Part shown: positions 1 through 12,333 of the stretch, in pieces
How the letters are laid out: each line of letters opens with the position of its first letter
Position numbering within the stretch: position 1 is the first letter of the stretch
From: Endocalyx cinctus
Lineage: Eukaryota > Ascomycota > Sordariomycetes > Amphisphaeriales > Apiosporaceae
Length of the DNA: 64,000 nt
Direction of reading: 5' to 3'
Assembly (NCBI GenBank): GCA_001600455.1
Contig: BCKC01000005.1
Coordinates: forward strand, 2,418,001-2,482,000
Program-made: the position numbers and the translations under genes
The notes under the pieces: model-generated
Told to the model about the DNA's origin: nothing
The model's database searches: none
What the model saw: only the letters and a program-made list of their open reading frames with translations

Positions 1-76
1 GTCTTGATTTGAACCATCTGAGATTAACAATTCCTTTGCCTTTCTCCTGAAATCATTAGACGAAATACAGCCCAGG

Positions 77-1761
77 ATGGACCACCACTTGCAGGTCACC
101 GACTCCCGTACGGGGAAGTCATACAAGCTCCCCATAGATGATGGCTACGTCCGCGCCTCAGATATCGGGAAAATCGGCGTTCCTCTGGATGAGGCCGCTG
201 CCCCACTCCGTATTATCGATCAAGGTTACCAGCATACCGCCTGTATGGAATCAAGTATCACATTCATGTATGTTGAATCTTTAATTAGTGCTCTGATTTT
301 TACCTTATTTTATGGCTTGCTATTTTCGCTTAGGCCCCACCTCTTACCCCTTTTTTTTTTTTTTTTTTTGTATTTTAGTAATTCTAACGCCTAGTTATAG
401 TGATGGGCAGCGCGGTGTCATTAAATATCGAGACATGTTGATACAAGATCTCTTCCACGAATATGTTTACGAAGATATCATGCACCTCATTATTTGGGGT
501 GCCCTGCCTACGCAGGAGCAAAAAGATAAGGTGCGTGAGGGAATGGCCAAGGCCATGAACCCCCCACAATGCGTACGGGATGTTATCACCTCCTTTCCGT
601 AAGTCAATAATCCAAAATCGAGTCCCGACCTTTTTTTTTTCTTTTTTTAACAAAAAAAAAAAAAAAAAAAATCTAACCGCGAATTTCATTTTAGTCGCGA
701 TGCCGAAGTCTTTCCCATGATCATAGCCGGTATGAGCGCCTACGAAGCCTCCGACGAAGTCGCCTGCCGCACGCGCCACCAACAGACCGCCATGTTCCAC
801 GGGCACCTCGACGTGGCCGACGAGGGAATTATTCGGACGGTCGGATACATAGCGAGTACGATCGCGCTCATCTACTGCTACAAGAATGGGACTGAGTTCA
901 CCGCGCCCGAGCCGAACCGGTCCCTCCTGGGCAACCTCCTCCTGATGATGGGGATCACCGACCCCAAAGTCGAGGAGTGCCTGAACAAGCTCTGGATCCT
1001 GTACGCGGACCACGAGATGACCAACTCGACCGCCGGCGTCCTGCACGTCGGCTCGACCCTGATAGATCCCATCTCGGCCGCCATGTCGGGTATCATCTGC
1101 GGGTACGGCCCCTTGCACGGCGGCGCCATCGACCTCGCCTACGCCGCCTTCGCCAAGATAGGCCGTCCCGAGAACGTGCCTTTCTTCATCGAGCGCGTCA
1201 AGGCCAAGAGTGGCGGTCGCCTGTTTGGGTACGGACACAGGGTCTACAAGACCAGGGATCCCCGCGTCTCCCTCATCGAGGAGCTGCTCGAGAAGCACCG
1301 CGAGGCCGTCGAAGCGAACCCCTTGTTGCGCGTGGCCATGGCCATCGACAAGTACGCGAACCAGGACCCATACTTTATCGAGCGGAACCTGAAGGCGAAC
1401 GCGGACCTATTGGGTTGCTTCCTTTACACCGCCATGTACGTTTTCTTTTTCTTTTTCTTTTTCTTTTTCTCATTTATTCCTTTCGACCGCTCATAATTCC
1501 GCTTTTACAAATACTGACATGTGACTCTACTGCTACAATAGGGGTTTCGAGCCGGATATGATTATTGCCATTACCATATTGTCCAGAGCACCAGGCGCAT
1601 TAGCTCATTGGCGTGAGAGCATGAGTAAGACACCGCATTTCTCCCTGCTCATTTTGATACTGACTAGTGAATTGAATTTATCTGCTGACACTGCGAAATT
1701 AGCACAACCGGTGAAACTATGGAGACCTCAACAGAAATACGTGGTCCCATTGGCGAACTAG
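77..1761 (+). CDS. Citrate-synthase-like enzyme, possibly acyl-citrate type
   Basis: Condenses oxaloacetate with an acyl-CoA. Five exons join in phase (77-267, 401-598, 695-1435, 1542-1624, 1703-1761), giving about 423 residues. The family is clear from GYGHRVYKTRDPR with the second catalytic His, GPLHGGA with the first His, an Asp in GFEPDM, and the C-terminal WRPQQKY. The N-terminus starts directly with the small domain and shows no basic amphipathic transit peptide. I see no SKL-type peroxisomal signal either. This suggests a cytosolic or specialised enzyme rather than the TCA-cycle one. Two usually conserved positions differ: the family pattern DHExNxST reads DHEMTNST, and GGAN reads GGAI. 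Alkylcitrate synthases of fungal secondary metabolism are one alternative, and a 2-methylcitrate synthase is another. Introns 1-3 carry long T, A or CT tracts. The family is certain; the substrate is not. Confidence 0.9.
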
Positions 1762-2696
1762 ATGCGAAGGGGGTTTTACTGGAAGTAACTGTACTTTTTG
1801 TCGCTAAAGAAAACTTCAGCATTTCTTACTGTCACGAAGTTATAATACCTATAAGTCGGAAAGCATACGGTAAAGCCGTGTTAATAGCGTTCGTAAGATA
1901 AGTAAATATTAATCTGCAATAGAATATTTTGTTATACTCTGTCTTTTTAATGAACAATGAAAACCGTAGTATAGTTTAGTTGGTGTATCTCCAGCTAATA
2001 GGGGTGGTGGGAAGGATGCTGTGAAACGCGCCCATTCACTAACGGTGCATTGATAAGGATGCTTCGTGGCATCTCGTGGGCGCCGTGCCATCAAAACGTC
2101 AAGAAAGCAGCTGGATTAGTAGTATACAACCCAAATTAAGACACATTTGGTGCGCCACACTTGAAAAAACCAGGCCGATGGATAGGTGAGATGAGTATAT
2201 GTTGTGCATCCCACATCGGCGCGTGACTAGAAGTCCTATGCAGTCATTGTGTTTAATGATCCCAAGTCGAATAACAAATATTTCTTGGAATACTACAAAT
2301 AATCGCCCTTTTAAAGGTTGCTTTCATCCATCCGCGATCCCGGTGATGGTGGTATCTTTACTTAGGCATTTTCATTTTCATTTTCATTTTTTTTTTCTTT
2401 TTTTCCCCAGAAGTAGGCATACTTTGAGTGCAACAAAGAGCGATGAATGATTACATATCGTCAATGCGCAGTACAACCACCCTTTCGAAAATAAACCCCC
2501 CACGAGAGAGACTCGGCCGATGCGATAGGGGCGGTAAACTCATCTCCGAGTGGGACTCGCTCGTGCTAGGTTCACCGGTGGATGCGCTGATCGTCTACCT
2601 ACAAACGTGAATACTTTATACCTTTTTTTTCCTTTTAATCCTTCCGTTCCTAAATTCCCATATTCCCGCAATTTCAACGGTGGCGCTGCTCAGGAC

Positions 2697-2757
2697 GTGT
2701 GTAGGTGTGTCTCTGTGTGTATGCGTATGTATGCGTATGCGTATGTATATGTGTGTA
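2697..2757. repeat. Imperfect GT/TATGCG microsatellite
   Basis: Alternating purine-pyrimidine tract made of GTGT and GTATGC units, about 60 bp, interrupted. It could adopt non-B DNA and is likely length-variable between isolates. Confidence 0.8.
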
Positions 2758-4366
2758 AAAGTATGGTAAGTAATTAGACAGAAGAAGGGCCGCCACACTT
2801 TTTATTTCTTTCTCACACACCTCATTCACCCTGAGATCATCTCATGTAACTAGCAGAACATACGATGGCCAAGAAGCCAGGGAACCAGGGCTGCCAGGAT
2901 GAAATCCACAGAGACGCACCATCTATTTTAGATACTTAAAATGGAAAATGGTGGGGTCGGATTTTAAGTGTCACCTAATCTCGATTATCTGCAACCTTCT
3001 CCGACCTACGGGATTTCGGGATGGGAGTTGAAGAGCTTGTGTTTATACTAAGTTGATAGGTAGGGTAGCGCGGATGTTCCCTTACAAGGATGTTAAATAC
3101 GTACCGAATAGGGGGGTTAAAATGGAGACAGAGAAAAAGAAACTTGACAGCTTTCAATCGGGGAAGTAATCAAAAGTCCGGGAGTGCTCACCCTTTTGGA
3201 AACGATTGGCTCAAGGTATTCTCCATCCCTGCCGGAACGTTACATTGTCTACCACTTTAACCGACAGATTGTCGATAACAATGACAGCTGGACAGCCTTC
3301 TGAGACTTTGAGTAGCCGCAATCGTGCATAATTTGCTGCGGAAAATATAAATTCTATGAAAATCAAAGGTTCTGGTTCGCTGTGGGTAATTCTTTTTGAT
3401 AAGTAATCCACTATATCATCCAGGGGTTTTCCTTGTCAGTTTAAGAAAAAAGAAAAGAAAAGATGAAGCCAAACCTCCATTAATCCTGTAATCCTTCATT
3501 CCTAAATCTACGGCTGGGTGAGATCATACAATGAGACCAACTCATCAGACCCTTTTTTTACCCCCTCCCACTTATTGCAACTTTCATTTAGGTATCGAAA
3601 AACAAAAAGAACTGACACTTTTGTACTCTTGTCTTATTTTCATTTCATTTTTTTTTTTTTTCAATGCTGGATAAAGGAGGCCGCGTCGGTGCCGATATTG
3701 TCTAAATATGTCAAATTGTGCGATGGTTTTCGTTACATTCGGGCATCTACTTCCAACAGGGACATGATCCTGTGTTTGTCATTATTTTTTCCTCATGAGG
3801 CAGTGGATTCAGCTAGTCTGAGAAGGAATGTAGATGACCATAAACACCGTAGTCCCGTGTTGACTGGTTGGGGCCCACCGCAGTTCAGCGATAATGATGA
3901 TTCTATTGATTTAGTCCAGGTTTGTGTGTTATGATCTACTGTACTGGATCGAGTAGCATCCTTAACGCATATAATATTCATCTCTTTATCCCGGGTTCAG
4001 CAAGTTATACCGCTTACTCGGCATGTCACTCTGACAAGTTCTTAGAGCACGAAGGAAACGTTTCTGGCAGATACACCGCTATGTATCCAATCACATGTGG
4101 GGAAAAAAGCGAAACTCGCTCTCTATGTACCTAACATGGGAGCATTAAGACGAGGATTAAAGCCTATCTAGATCTAGACATATGAATCAGCCGCCATTCT
4201 AGCCCGGATTACTATGGTTTAATTTTTTCCTATCTCTGATCAATCCTAGTACAATGATAGATATATTCTTGGAAGGTAATGGGAATGAATTTTCTTCGTT
4301 TATTCCTTGATATTTATAGATGTTTAGGTGTTAGTCTAGGCGTGCGTTGTGCGTTGTGCGTGCGTG

Positions 4367-4401
4367 TTGTTTGTTTGTTTGTTTGCTTGCTTGCTTGTTT
4401 T
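4367..4401. repeat. TTTG/TTGC tetranucleotide repeat
   Basis: Tandem TTTG units grade into TTGC units upstream of the MFS exporter gene. It lies about 200 bp before the start codon, in its likely promoter or leader. Confidence 0.8.
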
Positions 4402-4592
4402 GCACCCAGCCATTCACCCCTGTGCCGCCTGCCTAACTATACTGCGATGAGAAGCACATAATAACCCTTAATTATTGGAATACCAAGAAACAAATAATCA
4501 AGCTTTGATCCCGTCTTTGCAGAAAAGTTGTTCCAAAAAATCAGGTAAATGGTATCCGGCCTTTAAGCTGGTATCCAGAAATTCCTTGATTC

Positions 4593-6341
4593 ATGGCCAG
4601 TTTCCTGGGCGGTCAATCTGACACGCCGATGCAGATAACCCTGGAGGATGGAGCACCCGCTGCAGTCACAGAACCTGCATTATTAGAGAGGAGCTCCCCA
4701 TCTTCGTCCATGGAAAAACAAGAGTTCAGAGCAACTTCAGAGGAACATGCAATACAGACTAGCGACGACGAAAAAGTTGATACCGTAAGAGACGACACAA
4801 AGAAGGAAGAGTCTCAGTCGGCTCCACCATCCGCCGCGGACGATCCACCTTTGTACTCTGTCTACACAAAACCACAGAAACAACTCATCGTCATCAGTGC
4901 GGCCTTCAGTGGCCTGTTCGCGTCATGGACGGCCCAGATTTTCTTGCCTGCGTTGCAATACGCGGCTACTGACTTGCATACGTCGGTCCAGAAAATCAAT
5001 CTCAGTATTACTAGTTACATGATATTCCAAGGAGTCGTCCCTGTCTTCATAGCCGCCTACTCGGACGCCGTTGGACGGCGCAACGTCTACATCGCGTCCT
5101 TCATCCTTTACATGGCCGCCAATATTGCACTCGCCCTGTCTAATAGTTACGGAAGTCTACTGGGTCTTCGTAGCGTCCAATCAATCGTCATATCTGCGAA
5201 TCAGGCTCTTTGTCAAGGAGTTGTGGCTGATATCAGCACATCAGCCGAGAGAGGTGATTACACCGTCTATACCTCCCTACCCTCCGTCATTGGCCCTAGC
5301 GTTGGTCCCGCGATAGGGGGCGCGATTGCAGAGTATTTCGGATGGCGGAGTATATTTTGGTTCCTCACAATCACCGGCGGTGTTAACCTCCTTATCATTC
5401 TCACCTGCTTCCCCGAGACCTGTCGAGTGGTAGTGGGAAATGGCAGCATCCTACCTAAGAAGTCCCAACAGACGTTGCTGCAGCGGCTATGGAGTCGCAG
5501 ACAAAGGAAAAGAGATGAAGAGAACGGCATCCAGAACTCTCCAATTGCTACCGCGACCACGGCGCCCGTTATCCCCGAGACGGAAAAACCAAAGCGCCTC
5601 GCGGACGGCTGGAAGAAATTCGTGAGCTCCATCACCCTCTTCTTCGAGAAGGAGCTCTGCCTCCTCTTCTTCTACAACGGCGTAGTCTTCTCCGGCATCG
5701 CCGCCGTGTCGACGGGGGCGGCCACCTTATTCAACGAGGTCTACGGCGTGAACGGACTGACGACAGGACTGCTGTACCTGCCCCTGGCGGGAGGCGCCGT
5801 CTTTCAAATCCTGTGCCTCGGCAAAGCCCAGAACTGGAACTTCGCGAGACACGCCAAGAAGCTCGGGATTCAGGTGAACAGGAGCACGCAGATGGACCTG
5901 TCCGACTTCCCCATCGAGAAGGCTAGGATTGAGGTCGCGCTCCCCACCCTATTCCTGCTGCTCGCCGTCATGGTTTCGTGGGGGTGGGCTCTTGAGAGCG
6001 GGGCCCCGCTCGGCGTCATCGTCGTCCTGATCCTGCTCCTTGGCTTTGGCTTCGGCTGCACCTCCAGCATCTTCAATAGCCTGATAGCCGACGTGCGCCC
6101 TGGCCGTGCCGGCTCGGCCGCCGCAGGGAACAATATCTTGAAATTCCTACTGTCGGCCGCTATGTCCGCTGCCATAGAGCCGCTTCTGGTCGCCACGGGA
6201 CCGGGGAAGGCGTACTCCATCATCGCCATATTTTACTTCGCGCTTTCACCGTGCCTGTACTTCGTCGTGAGATACGGGCCGAAATGGCGAAAAGAGCTCA
6301 GGGAGAAGGAAGACATGCAGAGAAATAGTAATCATAATTAG
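4593..6341 (+). CDS. MFS drug:H+ antiporter (DHA1-like exporter)
   Basis: Membrane exporter of 582 residues in one exon. Residues 1-90 are a hydrophilic, Ser/Glu-rich cytosolic tail. Transmembrane helices follow from about residue 98 (LIVISAAFSGLF). The loop between helices 2 and 3 carries the MFS motif A remnant DAVGRR. A GPSVGPAIGG segment matches the antiporter motif C region of DHA1 proteins. A charged central loop of roughly 70 residues separates the two six-helix halves, and the C-tail is short and charged. It resembles the Qdr/Dtr1/Flr1 branch, which exports azoles, polyamines, dityrosine or secondary metabolites. It sits alone between large gaps, so its substrate cannot be inferred from partners. 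The start is the first Met of the open frame. Confidence 0.88.
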   Translation: MASFLGGQSDTPMQITLEDGAPAAVTEPALLERSSPSSSMEKQEFRATSEEHAIQTSDDEKVDTVRDDTKKEESQSAPPSAADDPPLYSVYTKPQKQLIVISAAFSGLFASWTAQIFLPALQYAATDLHTSVQKINLSITSYMIFQGVVPVFIAAYSDAVGRRNVYIASFILYMAANIALALSNSYGSLLGLRSVQSIVISANQALCQGVVADISTSAERGDYTVYTSLPSVIGPSVGPAIGGAIAEYFGWRSIFWFLTITGGVNLLIILTCFPETCRVVVGNGSILPKKSQQTLLQRLWSRRQRKRDEENGIQNSPIATATTAPVIPETEKPKRLADGWKKFVSSITLFFEKELCLLFFYNGVVFSGIAAVSTGAATLFNEVYGVNGLTTGLLYLPLAGGAVFQILCLGKAQNWNFARHAKKLGIQVNRSTQMDLSDFPIEKARIEVALPTLFLLLAVMVSWGWALESGAPLGVIVVLILLLGFGFGCTSSIFNSLIADVRPGRAGSAAAGNNILKFLLSAAMSAAIEPLLVATGPGKAYSIIAIFYFALSPCLYFVVRYGPKWRKELREKEDMQRNSNHN

Positions 6342-9300
6342 AGCACATATAGCAATGTAGACAAATAGAATTGGGACACTGGCATTTTTTTTTAGGTAAT
6401 GAATACTATAAGGATACAAGCCACCACACGTTTGGATGGAACACGCAGAAAAAGCAATTATGTTTTATGACCTGTATGACCTGTACGACTGAGCCACGTA
6501 CATATCTCATTTGCATCTAAATTACTGTCAATATACAACGGGGGACGCCCACAGATTGTGACACACAGAGAACGTGATAACTCCAAGACCGGTGAAAATA
6601 ACTGACATAAGATTCAGTAGATCTGCAGTAATCTTCCTGTATTTGTACTTTTCGGGCATGCACATTACGGCGATGATCCATGAAGCCCGAGATTTGGTCC
6701 CCGATTCTCGTGTCGTGGATGTCATGCAGAGAGTACCTAGCCCCAAACGTCATTCAATTACCAAAGGAAATGTAGAGAACGGAGAGCGGCTGCATTCAGA
6801 CGCCCCTTACAGGGGGCAAGTCTATCCGACTGACATTCATGATGTATCACGTACTGCTACTTGTGTACATTCGAGCCAGAAAATCTTGATCCCGCAATAC
6901 TTCCAGTATACGTCCGATTCCAGGCAGCAGAATATATCGTTAGGTATCACAGAGAAGTTTCATAATGTTGTTTACTTAGCCGGGAACTTGGCTGCTGTAC
7001 ATCCGGTTTACCATTGGCTAATATGACTGCCTTCAACCACAAAAGACCCATGGTTCGAGCGAATTTCGCCTGCGAACTTCGGCCGATTCAATATCGAGCC
7101 CCTTGGGCTCCCCGAGGTACTTAAGGGGTAGTTCCTAAGAGATCCTTCCTCCTTCGAGTATAAATAAGCCTTCCATGACCTCGCTCCCGTGTCAGAAAGT
7201 GCGTCCATGCTCCCCATGGTTCTTGGGATATCGACCTTCACGACTACATCGACAGATTTGTGTACAACCCTTCACGGACATTCTGGGATGTACACAGCTG
7301 GGACCATGGTGGCTTACAACGACATGTGGCTTGGAGAGGTACTAAAGAGAACAAGGTTGGATGACTGAGATTATCATGGTGCTTATGATGGGTTCACTAC
7401 AAGAGCTAGGATCTCAAGAGCTTGGGAGCTGAAAAGAGAAAACACACGAAAGAGTTATCAAAGAAAGAGATAGGAAAGAAAAGAAATATGAAGAGGGTGT
7501 CAAGAGAGCGTTCGGAAGATATCCGATCTACTGCTAGAACATTGGACAAGAGCATGACCTCGCAATTCTCGTCATACCACGTCATCTCGGACGATATATC
7601 AGTGAATTGGACTCATCGTCCATTACACGTTCCAAAGAGTTGGTATTTTGTCGAGACTGCCCGAAGTTACGCGTTTCCCGGGACCTTGGATATTAGCGTA
7701 CCAGGACATAGCTCTACCAGTTAGTGAACTGTGCTAAGCTATCATTTGAGACCCCGGAACAGGTGTGGTGTAGTGGAATAAGAGAGGCAGGTCGAAGATT
7801 AAATACAGACTAGGTTTCACGTTGTCGTCAAATTTGGGAAACCTATATCCGTTGATTGAATTATCGACATCGTGGCGATGTTCATGAAAATGGCTATGTT
7901 CAAAGTAAGTATGTTGAGTACTGTCGACCGAAACTGTTGGATACAATAAAGCCTTACAACTACCTGCTCAGTGGTTGATCTCCGAAGGCTTTATTTCATA
8001 TTTGATGCTCTATTTTACTTACACACACCTTGAAATTTATATGACATTCAATATCACAATTTATATTTTTTTTTTTTTTCGTTCTAGAAAAGAAAAAGAG
8101 AATCAAAGTCATAAATCGATGGCTTTAGCCACCTTACATATATTATGACAATAAAGTGAGTTTTCTATACAATAAATATGGAAGAATATCGACATGAGCG
8201 ATTGAACTATCATATTTGCTTATATACTGTAATAGTATCACAAGACCTTGAGAGAAGTTACATATTATTAACTAACGGTGCGCCACGACAGCAACTCGAA
8301 TCTTTGAAACATGGTTACTTGGACATGAACCAGCCTATGATTCGAGTTCTGGCGAGTATATTGGCTGGGACGTTCACAGAAAAGTATAAATTTGTAAAAT
8401 CAACTCCCGTATTTTACAAATTAGATGGTATATATTTAGAGCTAACTACGTTGATTCCTTCACAACGTGGTTGAAATCTTTCTAATATATCAGGAAACAA
8501 AGGTCGCTGGCCCTTGGGAGATATCCATTGACAGGACTATGCCACACCCGAAGATTGTGATCAGTAATTTGGTAGCTACAGCAGGTTTGATAGTGCTGAT
8601 AAACGGTGAAACTTATGTCCACTTAGCGGTTCGTTGCATGTGATAATCATTAAAAGTCACGCGAATTTACAGGTTCCCCTGAGTGCCTTGATTTATGACG
8701 AAAACAACAAATTATGAGCTGATTTTGTTTAAATAGTTGGCCTCTATGTGAAAATTGAAACATACGCTATTTCAGATTAAAGACTGGTCCTTTAACAAAA
8801 ATACCAGTACCCTTCTCCTCGATGGCTAAAGTGGTATTCTTAGCGTTGGCAGCGGCACTCTTCTGACTCTTTGGCATAATGCATAATGCTCAGATCAATA
8901 GTCTCGATACCTTTGATATTGTACTCTGTAGACAGCGAGGTTTAGACCCTCAACACCATGGCGATCCCACTGGGCCCATCTTACACGTCCTGGGTGAGTC
9001 TATGAGTCTGATATTAACTCATCATTAATTCGACATACCTCCCCCCTGTCCAAAAAAAAAAAAAGCGAGCTGTAGACATTTCAAATCCCCAAAAGAGGAA
9101 GATAGGGATGCGAGTACGATAATTGAGCCGGCTTGACGGGGAAATTCCTAAATAGTCAGGTAGGAGAAGCGTCCAATGCCACAATAATCGTATGTTGGCG
9201 ATGATGTCTCGAAATGTTCCATATAATCATAAGTGATATAGACGGCCATTGTGATGGTTCATCAGATGTTACACTAATATAAGGTGCCATGAATAACAGC

Positions 9301-9915
9301 AACGGGAAACGGAAGCATGAAACTCTTCGGAATCACAATTAAATGGGGGAATCTCGGTAATGGTAATATCTGCTAGGCGCGGGCCTAATATACTAATGTT
9401 GCATATGACAGACACAACTAAGATATTTGATGGTAACATCCATCCTAAAGTATCCGCCTTCGTCAGGGAATTATAATGTTTTTTTTTTTTTAAAAAAAAA
9501 AGTAGCTATTTTCCTCCAGTTTGTTGCAACCTACTCGATTGAAAATTATACTAAATAATATGAAGAAAAGTGCTTCACGTTATGATGCTACAGAATATTT
9601 CGGTCTTGGTGGAGTGGATAGCGTAGACTAATCGTCGTGGCTCAGGAGAAAGCAGATCTGATCCCCGCAGCGCTGTGTTTTCCGATATGAAATCTCCCCA
9701 GTTCGGGAAACCCGCGCGAAGAGGAGTCTCCACTTCCATGGTGACAGATAGATACTTCTGAATTAAACCCAAGACTTTTCAAAAAAAAAAAAAAAAATAA
9801 GTCTTATTCTGATTAGACTAAGCCTAGGGAAATTAATTACCTGCCAAAGTGAAGGACTATAGCATCCGAGTCATTTAGTGTTCCGGACAATCAGGCCGAG
9901 AAATAGTAGTGTACG
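6342..9915. other. Long gene-poor spacer
   Basis: About 3.6 kb of AT-rich DNA with many in-frame stops. Frames near 6517-7026 on both strands, 7422-7724 and 8178-8474 are open but show no domain, no codon bias like the neighbouring genes and no spliced continuation. A TATAAATA box near 7160 precedes only a short frame. A 13T/10A dyad lies at 9479-9501. Decayed gene relics are possible but I cannot name any. Confidence 0.5.
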
Positions 9916-12068
9916 ATGTCTACGTCATCTCCGGTAACGGGCCCGAACCCCTATGGGGATTATGATCTCTCAAAGCCCATAGAATCATCTCAAGGAATGA
10001 GGCAGGGCCTTACATCATGTAAGTGAACTCCTTGAAAGGGTAAATAAAATCTCCCTAGGAGAATATTCTTCCAATTTTCATCCCGGGCATCCAGTTTTTT
10101 AAGGGGAAAAAAAAACGTATGTGGCAGTCGTCCAATACTGACATCTAATTTCACCTAATCACTAAAGACGGAGACGCGCATTTCTCCCTATTCCTACGAA
10201 AGGTCTTCATCAAAGCACTGGGGTATAGCGAGGATGCCTTATCCCGGCCCATCATCGGCGTGGTCAACACGTACTCCAGCTTCAACCCGTGTCACGCCAA
10301 CATCCCGCAGCTGATCGATGCCGTCAAGCGGGGCGTGCAGCTGAACGGGGGCCTCGCTATCGACTTCCCGACTATCAGCCTCCACGAGTCCTTCGCCGCG
10401 CCCACCAGCATGTTCCTCCGTAACCTCATGAGCATGGACACGGAGGAGATGATCAAAGCCCAGCCGGTGGATGCTGTAGTTTTGATAGGGGGTACGTAAA
10501 GTGTTTTTCCCCCCTCAAAACGTAGATCGTGTCTTTCTCTTTCGCTTCCCTATTTTTACTTCCTTTTGGCTGATACGTAAGAAAATGTTCACTTAAAAAG
10601 GCTGCGACAAGACCACACCAGCGCAGCTCATGGGAGGCATCTCAGCAAACAAGCCTATTCTGCACCTAGTAACAGGGCCAATGATGCCTGGAAGTCACAG
10701 GGGCGAGAGGATTGGGGCTTGTACGGACTGCCGCAATAACTGGGCCAGTTTTCGTGCCGGAACGATGGATATTGAAGAGATAGCGATGATCAGCGAAGAA
10801 CTCGCACCCACGGTAACTTTGTTTCCCGCCATTTAAAAAAAGTATTATGCTAATATGGATCGCATATGCAGGCTGGAACGTGCGGAGTCATGGGAACCGC
10901 CAGCACGATGGCCTGTATCCTAGTAGCGCTCGGCCTCATGCCCCTAAAAGGCGCCACCGCGCCAGCCGTGTCCTCGACCCGACTCCGCATCGCCGAAGAG
11001 ACCGGGGCGCTAGCCGTCGCGGCGGTGCAGGCGGGGGAAAAGCTCAAGCCGCAAGCGCTGCTGACGCGGGAATCCTTCCTCAACGCCATCACCGTGCTGC
11101 AGGCCATAGGGGGGTCCACGAACGCCGTCGTGCACCTCATGGCCATCGTCAACCGGCACCCGGCCGTGGCCGGCGCCGTCACGCTCGACACGTTCGACGA
11201 GGTCGGCCGCCACACGCCGCTCCTCGTCGACCTCAAGCCCAGCGGGTCCAACTACATGACCGACTTCCACAACTCGGGCGGCATGGCGGCCCTGCTGCGC
11301 GAGCTCCGGCCGCTGCTCCACCTCGGCGCGGCGACCGTGAGCGGGCGGACGCTGGGCGAAGTCCTCGACGCCGAGCCGCTCCTCTCGATCCCGCAGAGCT
11401 TAAGATGCATCCAGCCGTTCGACGCGCCCCTGTACCCGCGCTCCTCGCTCGTCGTGCTGCGGGGAAACCTCGCGCCCAAGGGAGCGGTGATGAAAGCGAG
11501 CGCGTCCAAGGACCGCCGTCTCCTGAAGCATTCCGGCCCGGCCGTTGTGTTCGCCGGGTCGGCGGATATGGCGCGACGGCTGGACGCCGAGGAGTTGCAG
11601 GTCACGCGCGATAGCGTCCTGGTCCTGCAGAATATCGGCTCGGTCGGAAACCCGGGGATGCCGGAGGCCGGCTTAATCCCCGTGCCTCGCAAGCTCGCGG
11701 CCGCGGGCGTCATGGATATGCTGAGGATCTCGGACGGTAGGATGAGCGGCACGGCGGGCGGGACCGTCGTCTTGCACGTCTCCCCCGAGGCGGCCGATCC
11801 GGATTCCGTCCTGGGCGTGGTTCGCGACGGGGACATCATTACGTGCGACGTGGATGCGCGCGTGCTGAGGGTCGAGATCAGCGACGAGGAGATTGATAGG
11901 CGGCGCGGGGCTAGGCGAAGGGAGATCGAGGCTGAGTCGTCTACGCACCCGTGGAAGACGAGGGAGAAAATGAGGGGTTATAAGGGGCTGTATATGAAAT
12001 CTGTGAATGGCGCGGATGAAGGTGCTGATTTCGACTTTCTTCAAGCTGAGACGATAAGCTCTTCCTGA
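9916..12068 (+). CDS. IlvD/Edd-family dehydratase, sugar-acid subtype
   Basis: Fe-S dehydratase of about 611 residues that removes water from a 2,3-dihydroxy acid. Exons are 9916-10018, 10168-10491, 10601-10812 and 10872-12068; all junctions are in phase. The three expected cluster cysteines are visible in FNPCHAN, GGCDKTTPA and AGTCGVMG. The C-terminal barrel has RMSGTAGGTVVLHVSPEAA, which holds the catalytic Ser. Branched-chain dihydroxy-acid dehydratases usually read GCDKNMPG and RFSGGSHG. The CDKTTPA and MSGTA forms match the pentonate/L-arabinonate dehydratase branch. I see no mitochondrial presequence, which also argues against valine/isoleucine synthesis. Exon 4 is much richer in GC than the flanks. 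It converges on the PaxU-like hydrolase gene, with 265 bp between the stop codons. A role in sugar-acid catabolism is inferred from the motifs. Confidence 0.9.
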
Positions 12069-12333
12069 TGGAGAATAAGGTCTTGGGTAGGCTTCGAGGA
12101 CATCTATGAGTCTATGACCGACTCACGCGATTGCACAGGTTCTTGCTTATAGTCAGGGGGTATAAGTGATAGAAATATTGTGCAGCATTCATATATGTAC
12201 TCTAGTCATTACGATTAGTCTAATTTCATTATGTGGTGGAGCCGACAATCCGAAACCCTGCTCTCCTTTTTAAAAATCCAAGCCATGATGCGAATCTACG
12301 TAAAGTCCCTTTCTATGCCCTCTATTCTTTTCA

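Larger units (their letters stand above)
1762..4592. other. Intergenic region without a supported gene
   Basis: AT-rich spacer between the citrate-synthase-like gene and the MFS exporter. All open frames are short and lack recognisable motifs or a splice model that would join them. It contains simple repeats near 2697-2757 (TG/ATGCGT-type) and 4367-4401 (TTTG/TTGC-type). Nothing else is visible. Confidence 0.6.

Noticed and set aside
384..1298. 304-codon minus-strand frame across the citrate-synthase-like gene
   Set aside because: It runs through introns, including poly-A/T tracts, and has no domain. GC-rich antisense shadow.
6517..7026. Overlapping frames on both strands, one with hydrophobic LLNLMSVIFTGLG
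   Set aside because: No family motif and no exon model; the two strands compete. Could be a decayed membrane-protein gene, not supportable.
7207..7371. Short plus-strand frame behind a TATAAATA box, starting MLPMVLG
   Set aside because: About 54 codons, with no homology that I recognise and no spliced continuation.
8767..8877. Minus-strand 36-codon frame starting MPKSQKSAAANAK
   Set aside because: Codon use looks gene-like, but it is too short and blocked upstream by a stop. Possibly a fragment of a lost gene.
10850..11839. Long frames antisense to the dehydratase exon 4
   Set aside because: They are shadows caused by high GC in the coding strand. The plus-strand frame has all the catalytic motifs.
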